Position numbers and translations under genes: made by a program
Assembly: GCA_018902755.1 (NCBI GenBank)
Contig: JAHIQI010000039.1
Location: forward strand, 1-52,448
Origin: Pseudomonadota bacterium
Lineage (GTDB): Bacteria; Desulfobacterota; Desulfarculia; Desulfarculales; Desulfarculaceae
Length of the DNA: 52,448 nt
Direction of reading: 5' to 3'
Shown: one piece after another, positions 32,536-40,941 of the stretch
Layout of the letters: each line of letters opens with the position of its first letter
How positions within the stretch are numbered: position 1 is the stretch's first letter
The notes under the pieces: generated by a model
What the model saw: the letters and a program-made list of their open reading frames with translations, nothing else
What the model was told of the DNA's origin: nothing
Database searches by the model: none

Positions 32536-34506
32536 ATGCTGCAATTGATGCGCAAGCACGCCGGCAACTGGATGATCAAAATCCTTTTGGGCGCCATCGC
32601 CCTGGCTTTTGCCCTGAGTTGGGGCGTTTACAACTACGGCGACGGACCGGCCCGCGTGGCGGTCAAGGTCAACGGAGAGACCATTTCCGAGGTCAGGGCC
32701 TCGGAGGTGTACGCCAATCTGGTGGAGCAGAGCAAACAGCGCTTCGGCGCCCAGTTCGACCAGATAGCCCCTCTGCTCAACCTTCGCCAACAGGCTTTGG
32801 ACCAATTGGTGGACCAGGTGCTCTTGACCCAGGCCGCCAACCAGTTGGCCGTGCAGACCAGCAACCAGGAAGTCGCCGCCAGGGTGGCCGCCACCCCCAT
32901 GTTCCAAAAGAACGGCGCCTTCGACGAGCGGCTCTACCGGATCATCCTGGAGCGCAACCGCCTGACCCCGGCCGACTACGAGGCGGGCCTGCGCCAGGAG
33001 GTTCGCATGGAAAAGCTGGCCGCCCTGGTGGCCGGAGCCGGTCAGGTGACCCCCCTGCAAGTGGACGAGGTGCTGGCCTCCCAGCTGGCCAAGGTCAAGG
33101 GCGTGTACCGCATGTTCAAGCCCGAGGACTTCCGCAAGGAGGTCAAGGCCACCGACCAGCAGATCAGCGACTACTACAAGAAGAACCAGAGCGCCTACAT
33201 GGCCCCGGCCACGGTGACCTTCGACTATGTGGTCTTCCCCATCAGCGCCCAGCGCGACCAGGTGCAGATAACCGACCGCGACGTGGCCGACACCTACGAC
33301 ATGGAGCGGGACCGCTACTCCAAGCCCGAGCGGGTCAAGGCCAGCCACATCCTGTTCACCCTGCCCGAGAAGCCCTCGCCCGCCGAGATAGAGGCGGCCA
33401 AACAAAAGGCCGACAAGGTCCTGGCCCTGGCCAAGAAGAAGGGCGCCGACTTCGCCGCCCTGGCCAAGAAATATTCCCAGGGCCCCAGCGCCCCCAAGGG
33501 CGGCGACCTGGGCTGGTTCCGGCGCGGCACCATGGTGGGCCCCTTCGAGGACCTGGCCTTCAAGCTTAAGCCCGGCGATATCGGCCTGGTGCGCACCCAG
33601 TTCGGGTGGCACGTGATCAAGGTGGAGGCCCACGAGCAGCCTTCGGTGACCCCCCTCAGCGAGGTCAAGGCGGAGATCAAGAAAGGCCTGGTGGACCGTC
33701 AGGCCAAGGACCTGGCCCAGGCGGCGGCCGAGCGCGCCTTTGACCGCCTGGCCATGGGTCAGAGCCTGGCCAAGCTGGCCAAGGATAGCGGCGGCGCGGT
33801 GCTTACCTCCCCCAAGGTGACCGAGGGCGGCAAGGTGGAAGGCCTGCCGGGACTCAAGAGTTTCTTCGCCGCGGCCAAGGACCTGGACAAGGGACAGCCG
33901 GTGCCCGCGGTGGCCTTTGACAATGGCTCCATCGTGGCGGTCATCAAGGACCGGGTGCCCGCCCACGCCAAGCCCCTCAAGGACGTGATCGAGGACGTGC
34001 GAGTGGCGGTGGAAGAGCAGTTGGCCGCGGACAAGGCCCGCCAGGAGGCGGCCAAGCTGTTGACCGACCTGGCCAAGGTCAAGGACCCGGCGGTCGAGCT
34101 TAAGCGCATGCCCGGCAGCGTGGAGACCGGATGGCTGAACAAGGGCGGCGAGGTCAAGGACCTGGCCGGCAGCTCGGCCCTGGTGCGGGCCATGTTCCTG
34201 CGCCCGGACGCCAAGCCGGTGCTTACCCAGCCGGTGCAGGTGGGCGATGCGTTCGCCGCCGCGGTGCTGGCGGGGCGCAAGCCCGCCGACAAGCAGGAGA
34301 TCGCCGACAAGCGCGAGCAGTTCAAGGAGATCCTGCTGGCCCAGGAGCGCCGCCAGACGGTGCAGGGCTTCCTGGGAGACCTGAGGGCCAGGGCCGAGAT
34401 CCTGGTGCCGGTGCAGGGATCCGCCAGCAGCCCCATACCCGGCTGCGATTCGCGCAGCACCATTGAATGGGTGCCCATGGGCAGCCCAAAGGCCGCGGCC
34501 AAGTAG
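32536..34506 (+). CDS. ppiD: PpiD-like periplasmic peptidyl-prolyl isomerase
   Basis: A 656-residue inner-membrane-anchored folding factor. The cytoplasmic start MLQLMRKHAGNWMIKILLGA leads into one transmembrane helix, then a SurA_N-like chaperone region, and a parvulin domain at roughly residues 260-370 (VKASHILF, GADFAALAKKYSQGPSAPKG, GDLGWFRRGTMVGPFEDLAF, FGWHVIKVEAHE). A second, degenerate parvulin-like region may follow. PpiD acts on outer-membrane proteins emerging from SecYEG, so a diderm host is implied. A long frame upstream of ATG 32536 is not supported. Confidence 0.88.
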   Translation: MLQLMRKHAGNWMIKILLGAIALAFALSWGVYNYGDGPARVAVKVNGETISEVRASEVYANLVEQSKQRFGAQFDQIAPLLNLRQQALDQLVDQVLLTQAANQLAVQTSNQEVAARVAATPMFQKNGAFDERLYRIILERNRLTPADYEAGLRQEVRMEKLAALVAGAGQVTPLQVDEVLASQLAKVKGVYRMFKPEDFRKEVKATDQQISDYYKKNQSAYMAPATVTFDYVVFPISAQRDQVQITDRDVADTYDMERDRYSKPERVKASHILFTLPEKPSPAEIEAAKQKADKVLALAKKKGADFAALAKKYSQGPSAPKGGDLGWFRRGTMVGPFEDLAFKLKPGDIGLVRTQFGWHVIKVEAHEQPSVTPLSEVKAEIKKGLVDRQAKDLAQAAAERAFDRLAMGQSLAKLAKDSGGAVLTSPKVTEGGKVEGLPGLKSFFAAAKDLDKGQPVPAVAFDNGSIVAVIKDRVPAHAKPLKDVIEDVRVAVEEQLAADKARQEAAKLLTDLAKVKDPAVELKRMPGSVETGWLNKGGEVKDLAGSSALVRAMFLRPDAKPVLTQPVQVGDAFAAAVLAGRKPADKQEIADKREQFKEILLAQERRQTVQGFLGDLRARAEILVPVQGSASSPIPGCDSRSTIEWVPMGSPKAAAK

Positions 34507-34510
34507 GGCC

Positions 34511-34933
34511 ATGAGCCAGGCCGCGTCCTTTCGGCCCATCGGGGTGGTGAAAAGCGCCCTGGACGATCTGGACGCGGCCCCCTCCCAGGGCCCCGAGGCC
34601 GGGACCACGGCGGTGATCGAGCTGGACCCGGCCTGGACCGAGGGCCTGGAGGGACTCGCCCCCGGCCGCTGGTTGTGGGTGCTGTGCTTTTTCGACCAGG
34701 CCAAGGAGCCCAAGCTCAAGGTGCATCCCCGGGGGGACCGCTCCCGGCCGGTCACCGGCATGTTCAACACCCGCAGCCCCCACCGCGTAAACCCCATATC
34801 GCTCACCCTGGTGCGCCTGGAAGCCCTGGAGGGCAACCGGCTCACGGTGCGTGGCCTGGAGATGATCGACGGCACCCCGGTGCTGGACATCAAGCCCTGG
34901 GCGGCGGGCATAGACCAGCCCCGAGGAGAATAA
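34511..34933 (+). CDS. trmO: tRNA (N6-threonylcarbamoyladenosine37-N6) methyltransferase TrmO-like
   Basis: TsaA/TrmO (YaeB-like) protein of 140 residues. The signature GMFNTRSPHRVNPISLT matches the family block xxFATRSPxRPNPIG, and it is flanked by LWVLCFFD and VRGLEMIDGTPVLDIKPW. TrmO uses S-adenosylmethionine to methylate t6A37 of tRNA-Thr. It begins 4 bases after ppiD ends and is followed directly by a Cys-rich small protein. Confidence 0.85.
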   Translation: MSQAASFRPIGVVKSALDDLDAAPSQGPEAGTTAVIELDPAWTEGLEGLAPGRWLWVLCFFDQAKEPKLKVHPRGDRSRPVTGMFNTRSPHRVNPISLTLVRLEALEGNRLTVRGLEMIDGTPVLDIKPWAAGIDQPRGE

Positions 34934-34935
34934 TC

Positions 34936-35214
34936 ATGAGCGGCATCGACCAGCACGACGCGGTGCAGCACTTCTGGTGCCCCCAGTTGGGCCAGACCAT
35001 AAATTTCGGCTACTGCCGTCAAGTGCAAGGGGGCCTGCCCTGCACCCGGGTGCTCACCTGCTTCACGCCCCACTTCGACGTGGCCGCCTTCATCGAAGAG
35101 CATTACACCCCCGAGGAGCGCGAGCGCTTCCTGGCCCCGGCCAAGGGCCGGGTGGAGCGGGTGTTGGACACCTTGGAAAAGGTGCGCCAGGATCAACAAG
35201 GGGAAGACAAATGA
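34936..35214 (+). CDS. Small Cys-containing protein, unknown
   Basis: A 92-residue protein with four cysteines in its first half: FWCPQLGQTINFGYCRQVQG then LPCTRVLTCF, a CX11CX7CX4C spacing that could bind a metal. The rest is charged and helical (YTPEERERFLAPAKGRVERV). It starts 2 bases after trmO; its stop overlaps the next start (ATGA). No named family. Confidence 0.65.
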   Translation: MSGIDQHDAVQHFWCPQLGQTINFGYCRQVQGGLPCTRVLTCFTPHFDVAAFIEEHYTPEERERFLAPAKGRVERVLDTLEKVRQDQQGEDK

Positions 35215-36038
35215 GCCGCATCACCGTGGTGGTGGACAACCTGGTGGGTCACGTCAGTCCCCTGTTCGGCGAGCACGGCCTCAGCGTGTGGCTGGAGCAC
35301 CGGGGCAAGAACATTCTCTACGACACCGGCATGGGCCGGGCCCTGCTGCCCAACCTCAAGACCCTGGGCCTGGACCCCGACCGCCTGGACGCCCTGGTGC
35401 TGAGCCACGGCCACTACGACCACACCGGCGGCATCGAGGCCCTGCTGGGGGCCCGCACCGAGCCCCTGCCGGTGTACTGCCATTTGGGGGTGTTCGCCCC
35501 CCACCTGGCCGACCACCAAGGCCAACGCCGGGAGGTGGGCCCGCCGCTCACCCTCATGGCCTACGAGTCCCTGGGCGCCCGCTTCACCTTCGTGGACCGC
35601 TGGGCCGAGCCCTGGCCGGGCATAACCCTGCTGGCCGACATCCCCCGGCTAACCGATTTCGAGGTGCCCGCGCCCACCCTCATCACCGTGCACGATGGCC
35701 AGGTGTCCCCCGACCCCTTCCACGACGACATGGCCATCCTGGTCCAGGGCGAAAAGATGAACGCGGTGCTCACCGGCTGCGCCCACTCCGGGGTGATCAA
35801 CGTGCTCCTGGACGCCGAGCAGAAGGCGGGCGGCCCGGTGGACCTGGTGGTGGGCGGCACCCACCTGGGACCAGCCCCCGAGGCCCAGCAAAAGGCCGCC
35901 CTGGCCGAGCTGGCTTCGCGCGAGAGCCTGAAGGTGGTGGCCGGGCACTGCACCGGACCGGTCATGGCCGGGCGCATGCAACAGGCCCTGGGCGAGCGCT
36001 TTTCCTATTTGGGGGTGGGCACCGTCCTGGAGGTATAG
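35211..36038 (+). CDS. MBL-fold metallohydrolase (dihydropterin/RFAP synthase-like branch)
   Basis: A 275-residue MBL protein. The metal motif is LSHGHYDHTGG, with NILYDTGMG before it, LTGCAHSGVIN and VVGGTHLG after and GHCTG near the end. This branch is usually annotated as 7,8-dihydropterin-6-methyl-4-(beta-D-ribofuranosyl)aminobenzene phosphate synthase-like; true substrates are mostly unknown. Last gene of the ppiD-trmO-Cys protein run. Confidence 0.85.
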   Translation: MSRITVVVDNLVGHVSPLFGEHGLSVWLEHRGKNILYDTGMGRALLPNLKTLGLDPDRLDALVLSHGHYDHTGGIEALLGARTEPLPVYCHLGVFAPHLADHQGQRREVGPPLTLMAYESLGARFTFVDRWAEPWPGITLLADIPRLTDFEVPAPTLITVHDGQVSPDPFHDDMAILVQGEKMNAVLTGCAHSGVINVLLDAEQKAGGPVDLVVGGTHLGPAPEAQQKAALAELASRESLKVVAGHCTGPVMAGRMQQALGERFSYLGVGTVLEV

Positions 36039-36060
36039 CTTGTATTAGAGCCGCGCGCCC

Positions 36061-36178
36061 GGCTTCGCCAAAAAGCGCCATGCTGCGTTGGCGGCATCGC
36101 TTAGACCTCGGCGTATGAAAAATACGCCTGCGGCCTGCGCTCGCCGCCGCCTTGCCTGGCACTCCCTGGCTGTGCCGG
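36061..36178. repeat. Intergenic ~120-bp palindromic repeat, copy 2
   Basis: Blocks in order: GGCTTCGCCA, TGCTGCGTTGGCGGCATCGC, TTAGACCTCGGCGTAT-gaaa-AATACGCCTGCGGCC, TGCGCTCGCCG, CGCCTTGC, CCTGGCTGTGCCGG. The central GGCGTAT/ATACGCC hairpin is nested within pairing arms. It begins 22 bases after the MBL gene. Confidence 0.85.
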
Positions 36179-36274
36179 TTATGGGCGCAAATCGTTTTTT
36201 TCATGACGGCTCCATGAAATACTGGTCAGTGAGCAAATGTCGCCCAACTCTCATGAAGCATCCGGGATAGGCTA

Positions 36275-37039
36275 ATGGCTTACGTAGAACGCCAAGCGAT
36301 TAGTCTGTGCGGCAAGGCGGTGCACGGCTGGTCCATGATCAAGGACCAGGACCGGGTGGCCATCGGGCTCTCCGGGGGCAAGGACAGCCTGTGCCTCACC
36401 TGGCTGTTGGCCGAGCGCCTGCGCCGGGTGCCCATCGACTACAAACTCATCGCCTTCCACGTGGAGATGGGCTTCGGAGCCACCGACCACCAGGTCCTCC
36501 GGGAATTTTGCGAGGGCCTGAGGGTGGAGTTCCGCCTCATCGCCACCGACTACGGCCCCAGGGCCCACAGCCCCGAGAACCGCGAGAACAGCCCCTGTTT
36601 TTTCTGCGCCCTGAAGCGCCGCCAGGAGCTGTTCCAGGCCGCCGGGGAGGCGGGCTGCCGCAAGCTGGCCTTGGCCCATCACCAGGACGACATCTTCGAG
36701 ACCACCCTGATGAACATGTTCTACTCGGGCAGCATCTCCACCATGCTGCCGGTGCAGCCCCTGTTCCACGGCGACCTGGTGCTCATCCGCCCGCTCAGCC
36801 TGATGAGCGCCGACATCACCCGCCGCTTCTGCGCCGCCAAGGAGCTGCCGGTGCAGCCGTCCTGCTGCCCCAGCGCCGGGGAAAGCCGCCGGGGCCGGGT
36901 GCGCGAGCTGCTGGAAGATTTGCACCGGGAGAACAAGAAGCTCCGCCCCAACCTGTGGCACGCCCTGACCCATTCCGGCTCGGCCCGTCTGCCCACTCCG
37001 CCCAGCACCCAGCGCCTGGGACGCCCCCGCTCAAAATAA
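36275..37039 (+). CDS. TtcA-family tRNA thiolation protein
   Basis: A 254-residue PP-loop ATPase of the TtcA family, which makes 2-thiocytidine-32 in tRNA in E. coli. The PP-loop is IGLSGGKDSLCL (residues ~30-41). The iron-sulfur cysteines are CFFCALKRR and the Cys pair in QPSCCPS; LALAHHQDDIFETTLMNMFY is the family block. It is shorter than E. coli TtcA (311). In anaerobes, close relatives may serve other tRNA positions, so the exact target is uncertain. No strong ribosome site is seen upstream. Confidence 0.85.
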   Translation: MAYVERQAISLCGKAVHGWSMIKDQDRVAIGLSGGKDSLCLTWLLAERLRRVPIDYKLIAFHVEMGFGATDHQVLREFCEGLRVEFRLIATDYGPRAHSPENRENSPCFFCALKRRQELFQAAGEAGCRKLALAHHQDDIFETTLMNMFYSGSISTMLPVQPLFHGDLVLIRPLSLMSADITRRFCAAKELPVQPSCCPSAGESRRGRVRELLEDLHRENKKLRPNLWHALTHSGSARLPTPPSTQRLGRPRSK

Positions 37040-37041
37040 AT

Positions 37042-37160
37042 CGGCTGCGCCAGCTGCCCGTGGGCTGTGTTGCCGGCATCGCTTAGACCTCGGCGTATTT
37101 AAGAATACGCCTGCGGCCTGCGCTCGCCGGACGCCTTGCCCTGCGACGTCTGGCTGTGCC
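37042..37160. repeat. Intergenic ~120-bp palindromic repeat, copy 3
   Basis: Starts 3 bases after the TtcA-like stop: GGCTGCGCCAG, GCTGTGTTGCCGGCATCGCT, TAGACCTCGGCGTAT-ttaag-AATACGCCTGCGGCC, TGCGCTCGCCGGACGCCTTG, CTGGCTGTGCCG. The middle is nearly identical to copy 2. Confidence 0.85.
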
Positions 37161-37213
37161 GCGCAACGTCGTAAATACCGTTTTTTTGTCTGAAGCTGTA
37201 TGTCCTCATGAAA

Positions 37214-37229
37214 TTTTCTAAATAGAAAA
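37214..37229. promoter_or_regulatory. Inverted repeat upstream of sod, candidate operator
   Basis: TTTTCTA-AA-TAGAAAA in an AT-rich stretch about 95 bp before the sod start. Its size and composition suit a metal- or redox-responsive repressor such as Fur or PerR, but it matches neither box closely. Confidence 0.3.
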
Positions 37230-37323
37230 ATTATTTGTAGTCAGACTCCCAGCGGCCTTAAGCTGAATAGAGAGAGGGTGCAACCAGGCCCGCAGGGGCC
37301 GCGCAACAATTTGGAGGACCCGA

Positions 37324-38025
37324 ATGCAAGCCAAGCCCGCCGGAGGCATGGACCGCCGCAGTTTCATCAAGACCGCCGCCCTGGGAGCCGTGGCCGTGGG
37401 CCTGGGGGCTTCCCTGCCCGGCGTGGCCCAGGCCGAGACCTTCACCCTGTCGCCCCTGCCCTGGGCCGAGAACGCCCTGGAGCCCTACATCAGCGCCCGC
37501 ACCATCAAGTTCCACTACGGCAAGCACCACGCCGGTTACGTGAAAAACCTCAACGCGGCCATCAAGGGCACGCCCTGGGCCAGCAAAAGCCTGGTGGAGA
37601 TCATCAAGGGCTCCTACGGCAAGGACGACTACCTGTTCAACAACGCGGCCCAGGTGTGGAACCACGTCTTCTATTGGAACAGCCTGAAGCCGGGCGGCGG
37701 GGGCAAGCCGGGCGGGGATTTGGCCCAGGCCATGACCGCCCAGTTCGGCTCGGTGGATGAGTGCGCCAAGCATCTCTTGGATGCCTCGGCCAAGCGCTTC
37801 GGCTCGGGTTGGGGCTGGCTGTGCCTAAAGGACGGCAAGCTGGTGGTAGCCAGCAGCAGCAACGCGCTCAACCCCATGGTCGATGGCATGAAGCCGCTGT
37901 TGACCATCGACGTGTGGGAGCACGCCTATTATCTGGATTATCAGAATCGCCGGGGGGACTATTTGAAAGGGGTCATGGACCACCTTATCAACTGGGACTT
38001 CGCGGCCCAAAACCTGAAATCATAG
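37324..38025 (+). CDS. sodB: Fe/Mn superoxide dismutase with Tat signal
   Basis: Dismutates superoxide to peroxide and oxygen, here outside the cytoplasm. Residues 1-38 form a twin-arginine signal (MDRRSFIKTAALGAVAVG, cleavage near AQA). Metal ligands are visible: His in KFHYGKHHAGYV, His in QVWNHVFYW, and Asp/His in DVWEHAYYLDY. The GSGWGWLCL and IKGTPW blocks fit the iron/cambialistic branch, though metal choice cannot be fixed by eye. GGAGG lies upstream of ATG 37324. Export via Tat fits folding with metal in the cytoplasm of an anaerobe. Confidence 0.92.
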   Translation: MQAKPAGGMDRRSFIKTAALGAVAVGLGASLPGVAQAETFTLSPLPWAENALEPYISARTIKFHYGKHHAGYVKNLNAAIKGTPWASKSLVEIIKGSYGKDDYLFNNAAQVWNHVFYWNSLKPGGGGKPGGDLAQAMTAQFGSVDECAKHLLDASAKRFGSGWGWLCLKDGKLVVASSSNALNPMVDGMKPLLTIDVWEHAYYLDYQNRRGDYLKGVMDHLINWDFAAQNLKS

Positions 38026-38047
38026 ACTCAGGCAGGCGGCCACGCTT

Positions 38048-38075
38048 AGGAGCCCCGTCCGGGGCTCCTTTTATT
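38048..38075 (+). terminator. Rho-independent terminator of sod
   Basis: AGGAGCCCC / GGGGCTCCT stem with GTCC loop followed by TTTATTT. Confidence 0.85.
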
Positions 38076-38079
38076 TCTC

Positions 38080-38296
38080 CGGCTTCGCCAGACGGCGGGA
38101 TGCTGCGTTGCCGGCGTCACTCGGTCCTCGGCGTAGGTAGACTACGCCTGCGTCCATCGCTCGCCGGCGCCTTGCTTGCCGCCGCCTGGCTGTGCCGGGC
38201 GGCGAGTGCAGGGGCTATTCATCGACTTCGCTTAGGCTACGCCTGCGTCCCTCGTTCGCCTGCCGCCTTGCCCTGCGGCGTACGGCTGTGCCGGGG
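38080..38296. repeat. Intergenic ~120-bp repeat, copy 4 plus a partial copy 5
   Basis: Copy 4 (38080-38199): CGGCTTCGCCAGACGGCGGG, ATGCTGCGTTGCCGGCGTCA, CCTCGGCGTAG-gtag-ACTACGCCTGCG, CGCTCGCCGGCGCCTTGC, CTGGCTGTGCCGGG. A right-half copy follows (38222-38296): GGCTACGCCTGCGTCCCTCG, CCGCCTTGCC, CGGCTGTGCCGGG. The gap 38,026-38,446 contains these, the sod terminator and the nested hairpin, and no gene. Confidence 0.8.
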
Positions 38297-38361
38297 CGCG
38301 AGCAGGCGCTTATACAACGGCATTACAGGTCCCCGCGAGACCTGGTTGTGTCGCTCATGAG

Positions 38362-38441
38362 AGAGGGCGGGGATAAACCCCGCCCCTACACCCGGAAAAA
38401 GGCTCTTAGTGTAGGGGCGGGGTTTATCCCCGCCCTCTTTT
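38362..38441. terminator. 30-bp perfect nested hairpin, probable bidirectional terminator
   Basis: Bases 38362-38391 are the exact reverse complement of 38409-38438 around a 17-base loop, followed by a T-run. Each arm is itself palindromic (GGGCGGGG-ATAAA-CCCCGCCC), so the DNA can form either one long stem or two short ones. Similar GTAGGGGCGGGGTTT-type repeats occur in many genomes. It ends next to the 3' end of the DUF6790-like gene. Confidence 0.75.
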
Positions 38442-38446
38442 TTATT

Positions 38447-38926
38447 TCAGGAGCCGAAAATGCCCCGAATGGCCAGGAGCACCAAAATAGCCGCCGGGGC
38501 GGCTATGTCGTTGACCCACAGGAAGATGCCGGAGTTGCCCGGCGACTTGTCGCCGCTCTTTTTGCGCTGGTCCAGGTGCCCCCGGGCCGCGCCCAATACG
38601 AAGATGCTGAACACCACCCCGGTGGCGGCCTGGAAGCCGTGGCCCATCCACAGGCACATCACCCCGGCCACACCCAGGGCCAGGTTGGCCATGGCCACCT
38701 CGAACTGGAAGGGGCTGCCCGCCTGCCAGCCGATGTAGGCGGCGGTCTTTTCGGCCCGGGCGGTGTGGGCATAGGCGGCCAACAGACCCCCCACGCCGGG
38801 GAAGGCCAACAGCAGCCATTTGACCAGGATATTGACCCCGGCGTCGAAGCTCAAGGGGCTGGCGGCCAGGCTCATGCTCAGCCAGGCCCCGCCGATGAAC
38901 ACGGCCAGGTATAGCAAGGCGATCAT
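38447..38926 (-). CDS. DUF6790-like integral membrane protein
   Basis: A 159-residue protein with four to five hydrophobic segments. The central motif AYIGWQAGSPFQFEVAMANL followed by GVAGVMCLW matches what I know as the DUF6790 family of uncharacterised membrane proteins. ATG 38926 has GGAGG five bases upstream; an in-frame TTG at 38938 would place that site inside the gene. Function unknown. Confidence 0.75.
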   Translation of the reverse strand: MIALLYLAVFIGGAWLSMSLAASPLSFDAGVNILVKWLLLAFPGVGGLLAAYAHTARAEKTAAYIGWQAGSPFQFEVAMANLALGVAGVMCLWMGHGFQAATGVVFSIFVLGAARGHLDQRKKSGDKSPGNSGIFLWVNDIAAPAAILVLLAIRGIFGS

Positions 38927-39025
38927 AAATACCTCCAAGTGATATTCCCATCATGGGGCCTGGGGCCACCATGGGCAAGCGCTGCCTATTGCATTGGCCC
39001 CCCTTGTTGGGGTTAAGGTTGAAGC

Positions 39026-40861
39026 ATGAGCGCGCCAACTTTTCCTTTTGGGCAGAGCGCCCTGCCGGTTCTGGAGCGCCGCTACCTGGCGCGGGACGCG
39101 GTGGGCCGGGTGAGCGAGACCCCGGAGCGCATGCTGGAGCGGGTGGCCGGGGCCGTGGCCCGGGGCGAGGAGCCCTGGGGCGGGGAGGCGGCGGTGCGCC
39201 GGAGGCAGCGGGCCTTCCTGCGCCTGATGAGCGAGGGCCTGTTCTTGCCCAACAGCCCCACCCTGATGAACGCGGGCCGGGAGCTGGGCCAGCTCAGCGC
39301 CTGCTTCGTCATCCCGGTACATGACAGCCTGGAGAGCATCTTCGAGGCGGTGAAACAGACCGCCCTGATCCACAAGTCCGGCGGGGGCACCGGCTTCAGC
39401 TTTTCCCACCTACGCCCCGCTGGCGACGTGGTGGCCTCCACCCAGGGGGTCAGCTCCGGGCCGGTGAGCTTCATGCAGGTTTTCGACATGGCCACCGAGG
39501 CGGTGAAGCAGGGCGGCACCCGCCGGGGGGCCAACATGGGCCTACTCTCGGTGAGCCACCCGGACATCGAGGCCTTCATCGACGCCAAGCGCCGCCCCGG
39601 CGTGCTGGAGAACTTCAACATCTCGGTGATGGTGAGCGACGCCTTCATGGCCGCCGCCCGGGCCGGGGCTACCTGGGATCTGGTCAATCCCCGCGACGGC
39701 GCGGTGATGCGCACCGTGGCGGCGGACGCCCTGCTGGAGCGGATCGTGGAGGCGGCCCACCTGAGCGGCGAACCGGGCCTGGCCTTTTACGAGGCCATCA
39801 ACCGGGCCAACCCCACCCCGGAGCTGGGCCCCCTGGAGGCCACCAACCCCTGCGGCGAGCAGCCGCTGCTGCCCCACGAGTCCTGCAATCTGGGCTCGTT
39901 GGTGCTGACCCGTTTCGTGTGCCACGGCGAGGTGGACTTCGCGGCCTTGGAGGAGGCCGCGGCCTTGGCGGTGCGCTTTTTGGACGACGTGATCGAGATC
40001 ACCCGCCACCCCCTGCCCGAGGTGGCCAGGGCCTCGCGCCTCACCCGCAAGATCGGCCTGGGGGTCATGGGCCTGGCCGATCTGTTGGCCGACCTGGGCC
40101 TGGCCTATGACTCGCCGGCGGCGGTGGAGCTGGGGCGGGAGATCATGGCCCGCATCGCCGCAGCCGCGCGGGCGGCCAGCGCCGAGCTGGGCCAAGAGCG
40201 GGGCAGTTTCCCCGCCTTCGCGGCCAGCCGCCTGGCCGGGCGCTGGCCCGCCATGCGTAACGCCACCGTGACCACCGTGGCCCCCACCGGCACCCTGTCG
40301 CTTTTGATGGACTGCTCCTCGGGCATCGAGCCATACTTCGCCCTGGCCTACACCCGCCGGATGCTGGAGGACCAGGAGCTGGTGGAGTTCAACCCCCGCT
40401 TTTTGGCCCGCTTGGCCGCCCTGGGTCTGGACACCTCGGAGAGCCGCCGGGCTCTGGCCGCCCGTGGCGCGGCGGGGGCCGTTGCCGGCCTGCCGCCGGA
40501 GCTGGCCGCCGTGTTCGCCACGGCCCACGAGATTTCCCCTGACGCCCACCTGGACATGCAGGCCGCCTTCCAGGCCTCCACCGACAACGGGGTGAGCAAG
40601 ACGGTGAACCTGGCCGCCGAGGCCGCTCCGGAGCAAGTGCGCCGGGTCTTCACCCGGGCCCACGCCCTGGGGCTGAAGGGAGTCACCGTGTTCCGTTCCG
40701 GCTGCCGGGGCCGCCAGGTGTTGGAGCTGTTGCCCCTGCCGGGCCGGGAGGCCCCGCCGGCGGTGCATCGCTCGGGCCACTGCCCCCGCTGCGGCGGGCT
40801 CCTCAAAACCGACGGCGGCTGCCTCGCCTGCTCCTTCTGCGGGGCCTCGGGCTGCGAGTAA
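39026..40861 (+). CDS. nrdJ: Adenosylcobalamin-dependent (class II) ribonucleotide reductase
   Basis: Reduces ribonucleotides to deoxyribonucleotides without oxygen, using B12. The 611-residue protein has the catalytic N274-P-C276-G-E278 loop (TNPCGEQPLLPHESCNLGSL), a redox pair Cys93 (LSACFVIP) and Cys287, and the phosphate/dNTP regions GGGTGFSFSHLRP and VTTVAPTGTLSLLMD. A C-terminal zinc-ribbon-like tail (CPRCGGLL...CLACSFCG) supplies thiols for re-reduction. It is shorter than ~700-900-residue NrdJ forms, lacking an ATP-cone. No B12 riboswitch is visible in the ~100 bases upstream. Confidence 0.93.
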   Translation: MSAPTFPFGQSALPVLERRYLARDAVGRVSETPERMLERVAGAVARGEEPWGGEAAVRRRQRAFLRLMSEGLFLPNSPTLMNAGRELGQLSACFVIPVHDSLESIFEAVKQTALIHKSGGGTGFSFSHLRPAGDVVASTQGVSSGPVSFMQVFDMATEAVKQGGTRRGANMGLLSVSHPDIEAFIDAKRRPGVLENFNISVMVSDAFMAAARAGATWDLVNPRDGAVMRTVAADALLERIVEAAHLSGEPGLAFYEAINRANPTPELGPLEATNPCGEQPLLPHESCNLGSLVLTRFVCHGEVDFAALEEAAALAVRFLDDVIEITRHPLPEVARASRLTRKIGLGVMGLADLLADLGLAYDSPAAVELGREIMARIAAAARAASAELGQERGSFPAFAASRLAGRWPAMRNATVTTVAPTGTLSLLMDCSSGIEPYFALAYTRRMLEDQELVEFNPRFLARLAALGLDTSESRRALAARGAAGAVAGLPPELAAVFATAHEISPDAHLDMQAAFQASTDNGVSKTVNLAAEAAPEQVRRVFTRAHALGLKGVTVFRSGCRGRQVLELLPLPGREAPPAVHRSGHCPRCGGLLKTDGGCLACSFCGASGCE

Positions 40862-40941
40862 AGGCCGCGAATGGAGGTCTGAAGCATGCGTCTGGAAAAC
40901 TCCTTTCCTGCCCCCGACGGTCAAGAGTCGAATGTAGGGCC

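Noticed and set aside
32485..35199. A 904-codon minus-strand frame opposite ppiD and trmO
   Set aside because: It is the antisense of GC-rich codons; the plus strand has clear ppiD and trmO motifs and the minus translation is His/Gly/Leu-rich without domains.
26678..38296. CRISPR array
   Set aside because: The repeated blocks are far apart, at gene ends, unequal in length and palindromic, with no regular spacers.
38940..39025. B12 riboswitch before nrdJ
   Set aside because: The gap between the divergent genes is only about 100 bases and lacks the conserved B12-box sequence.
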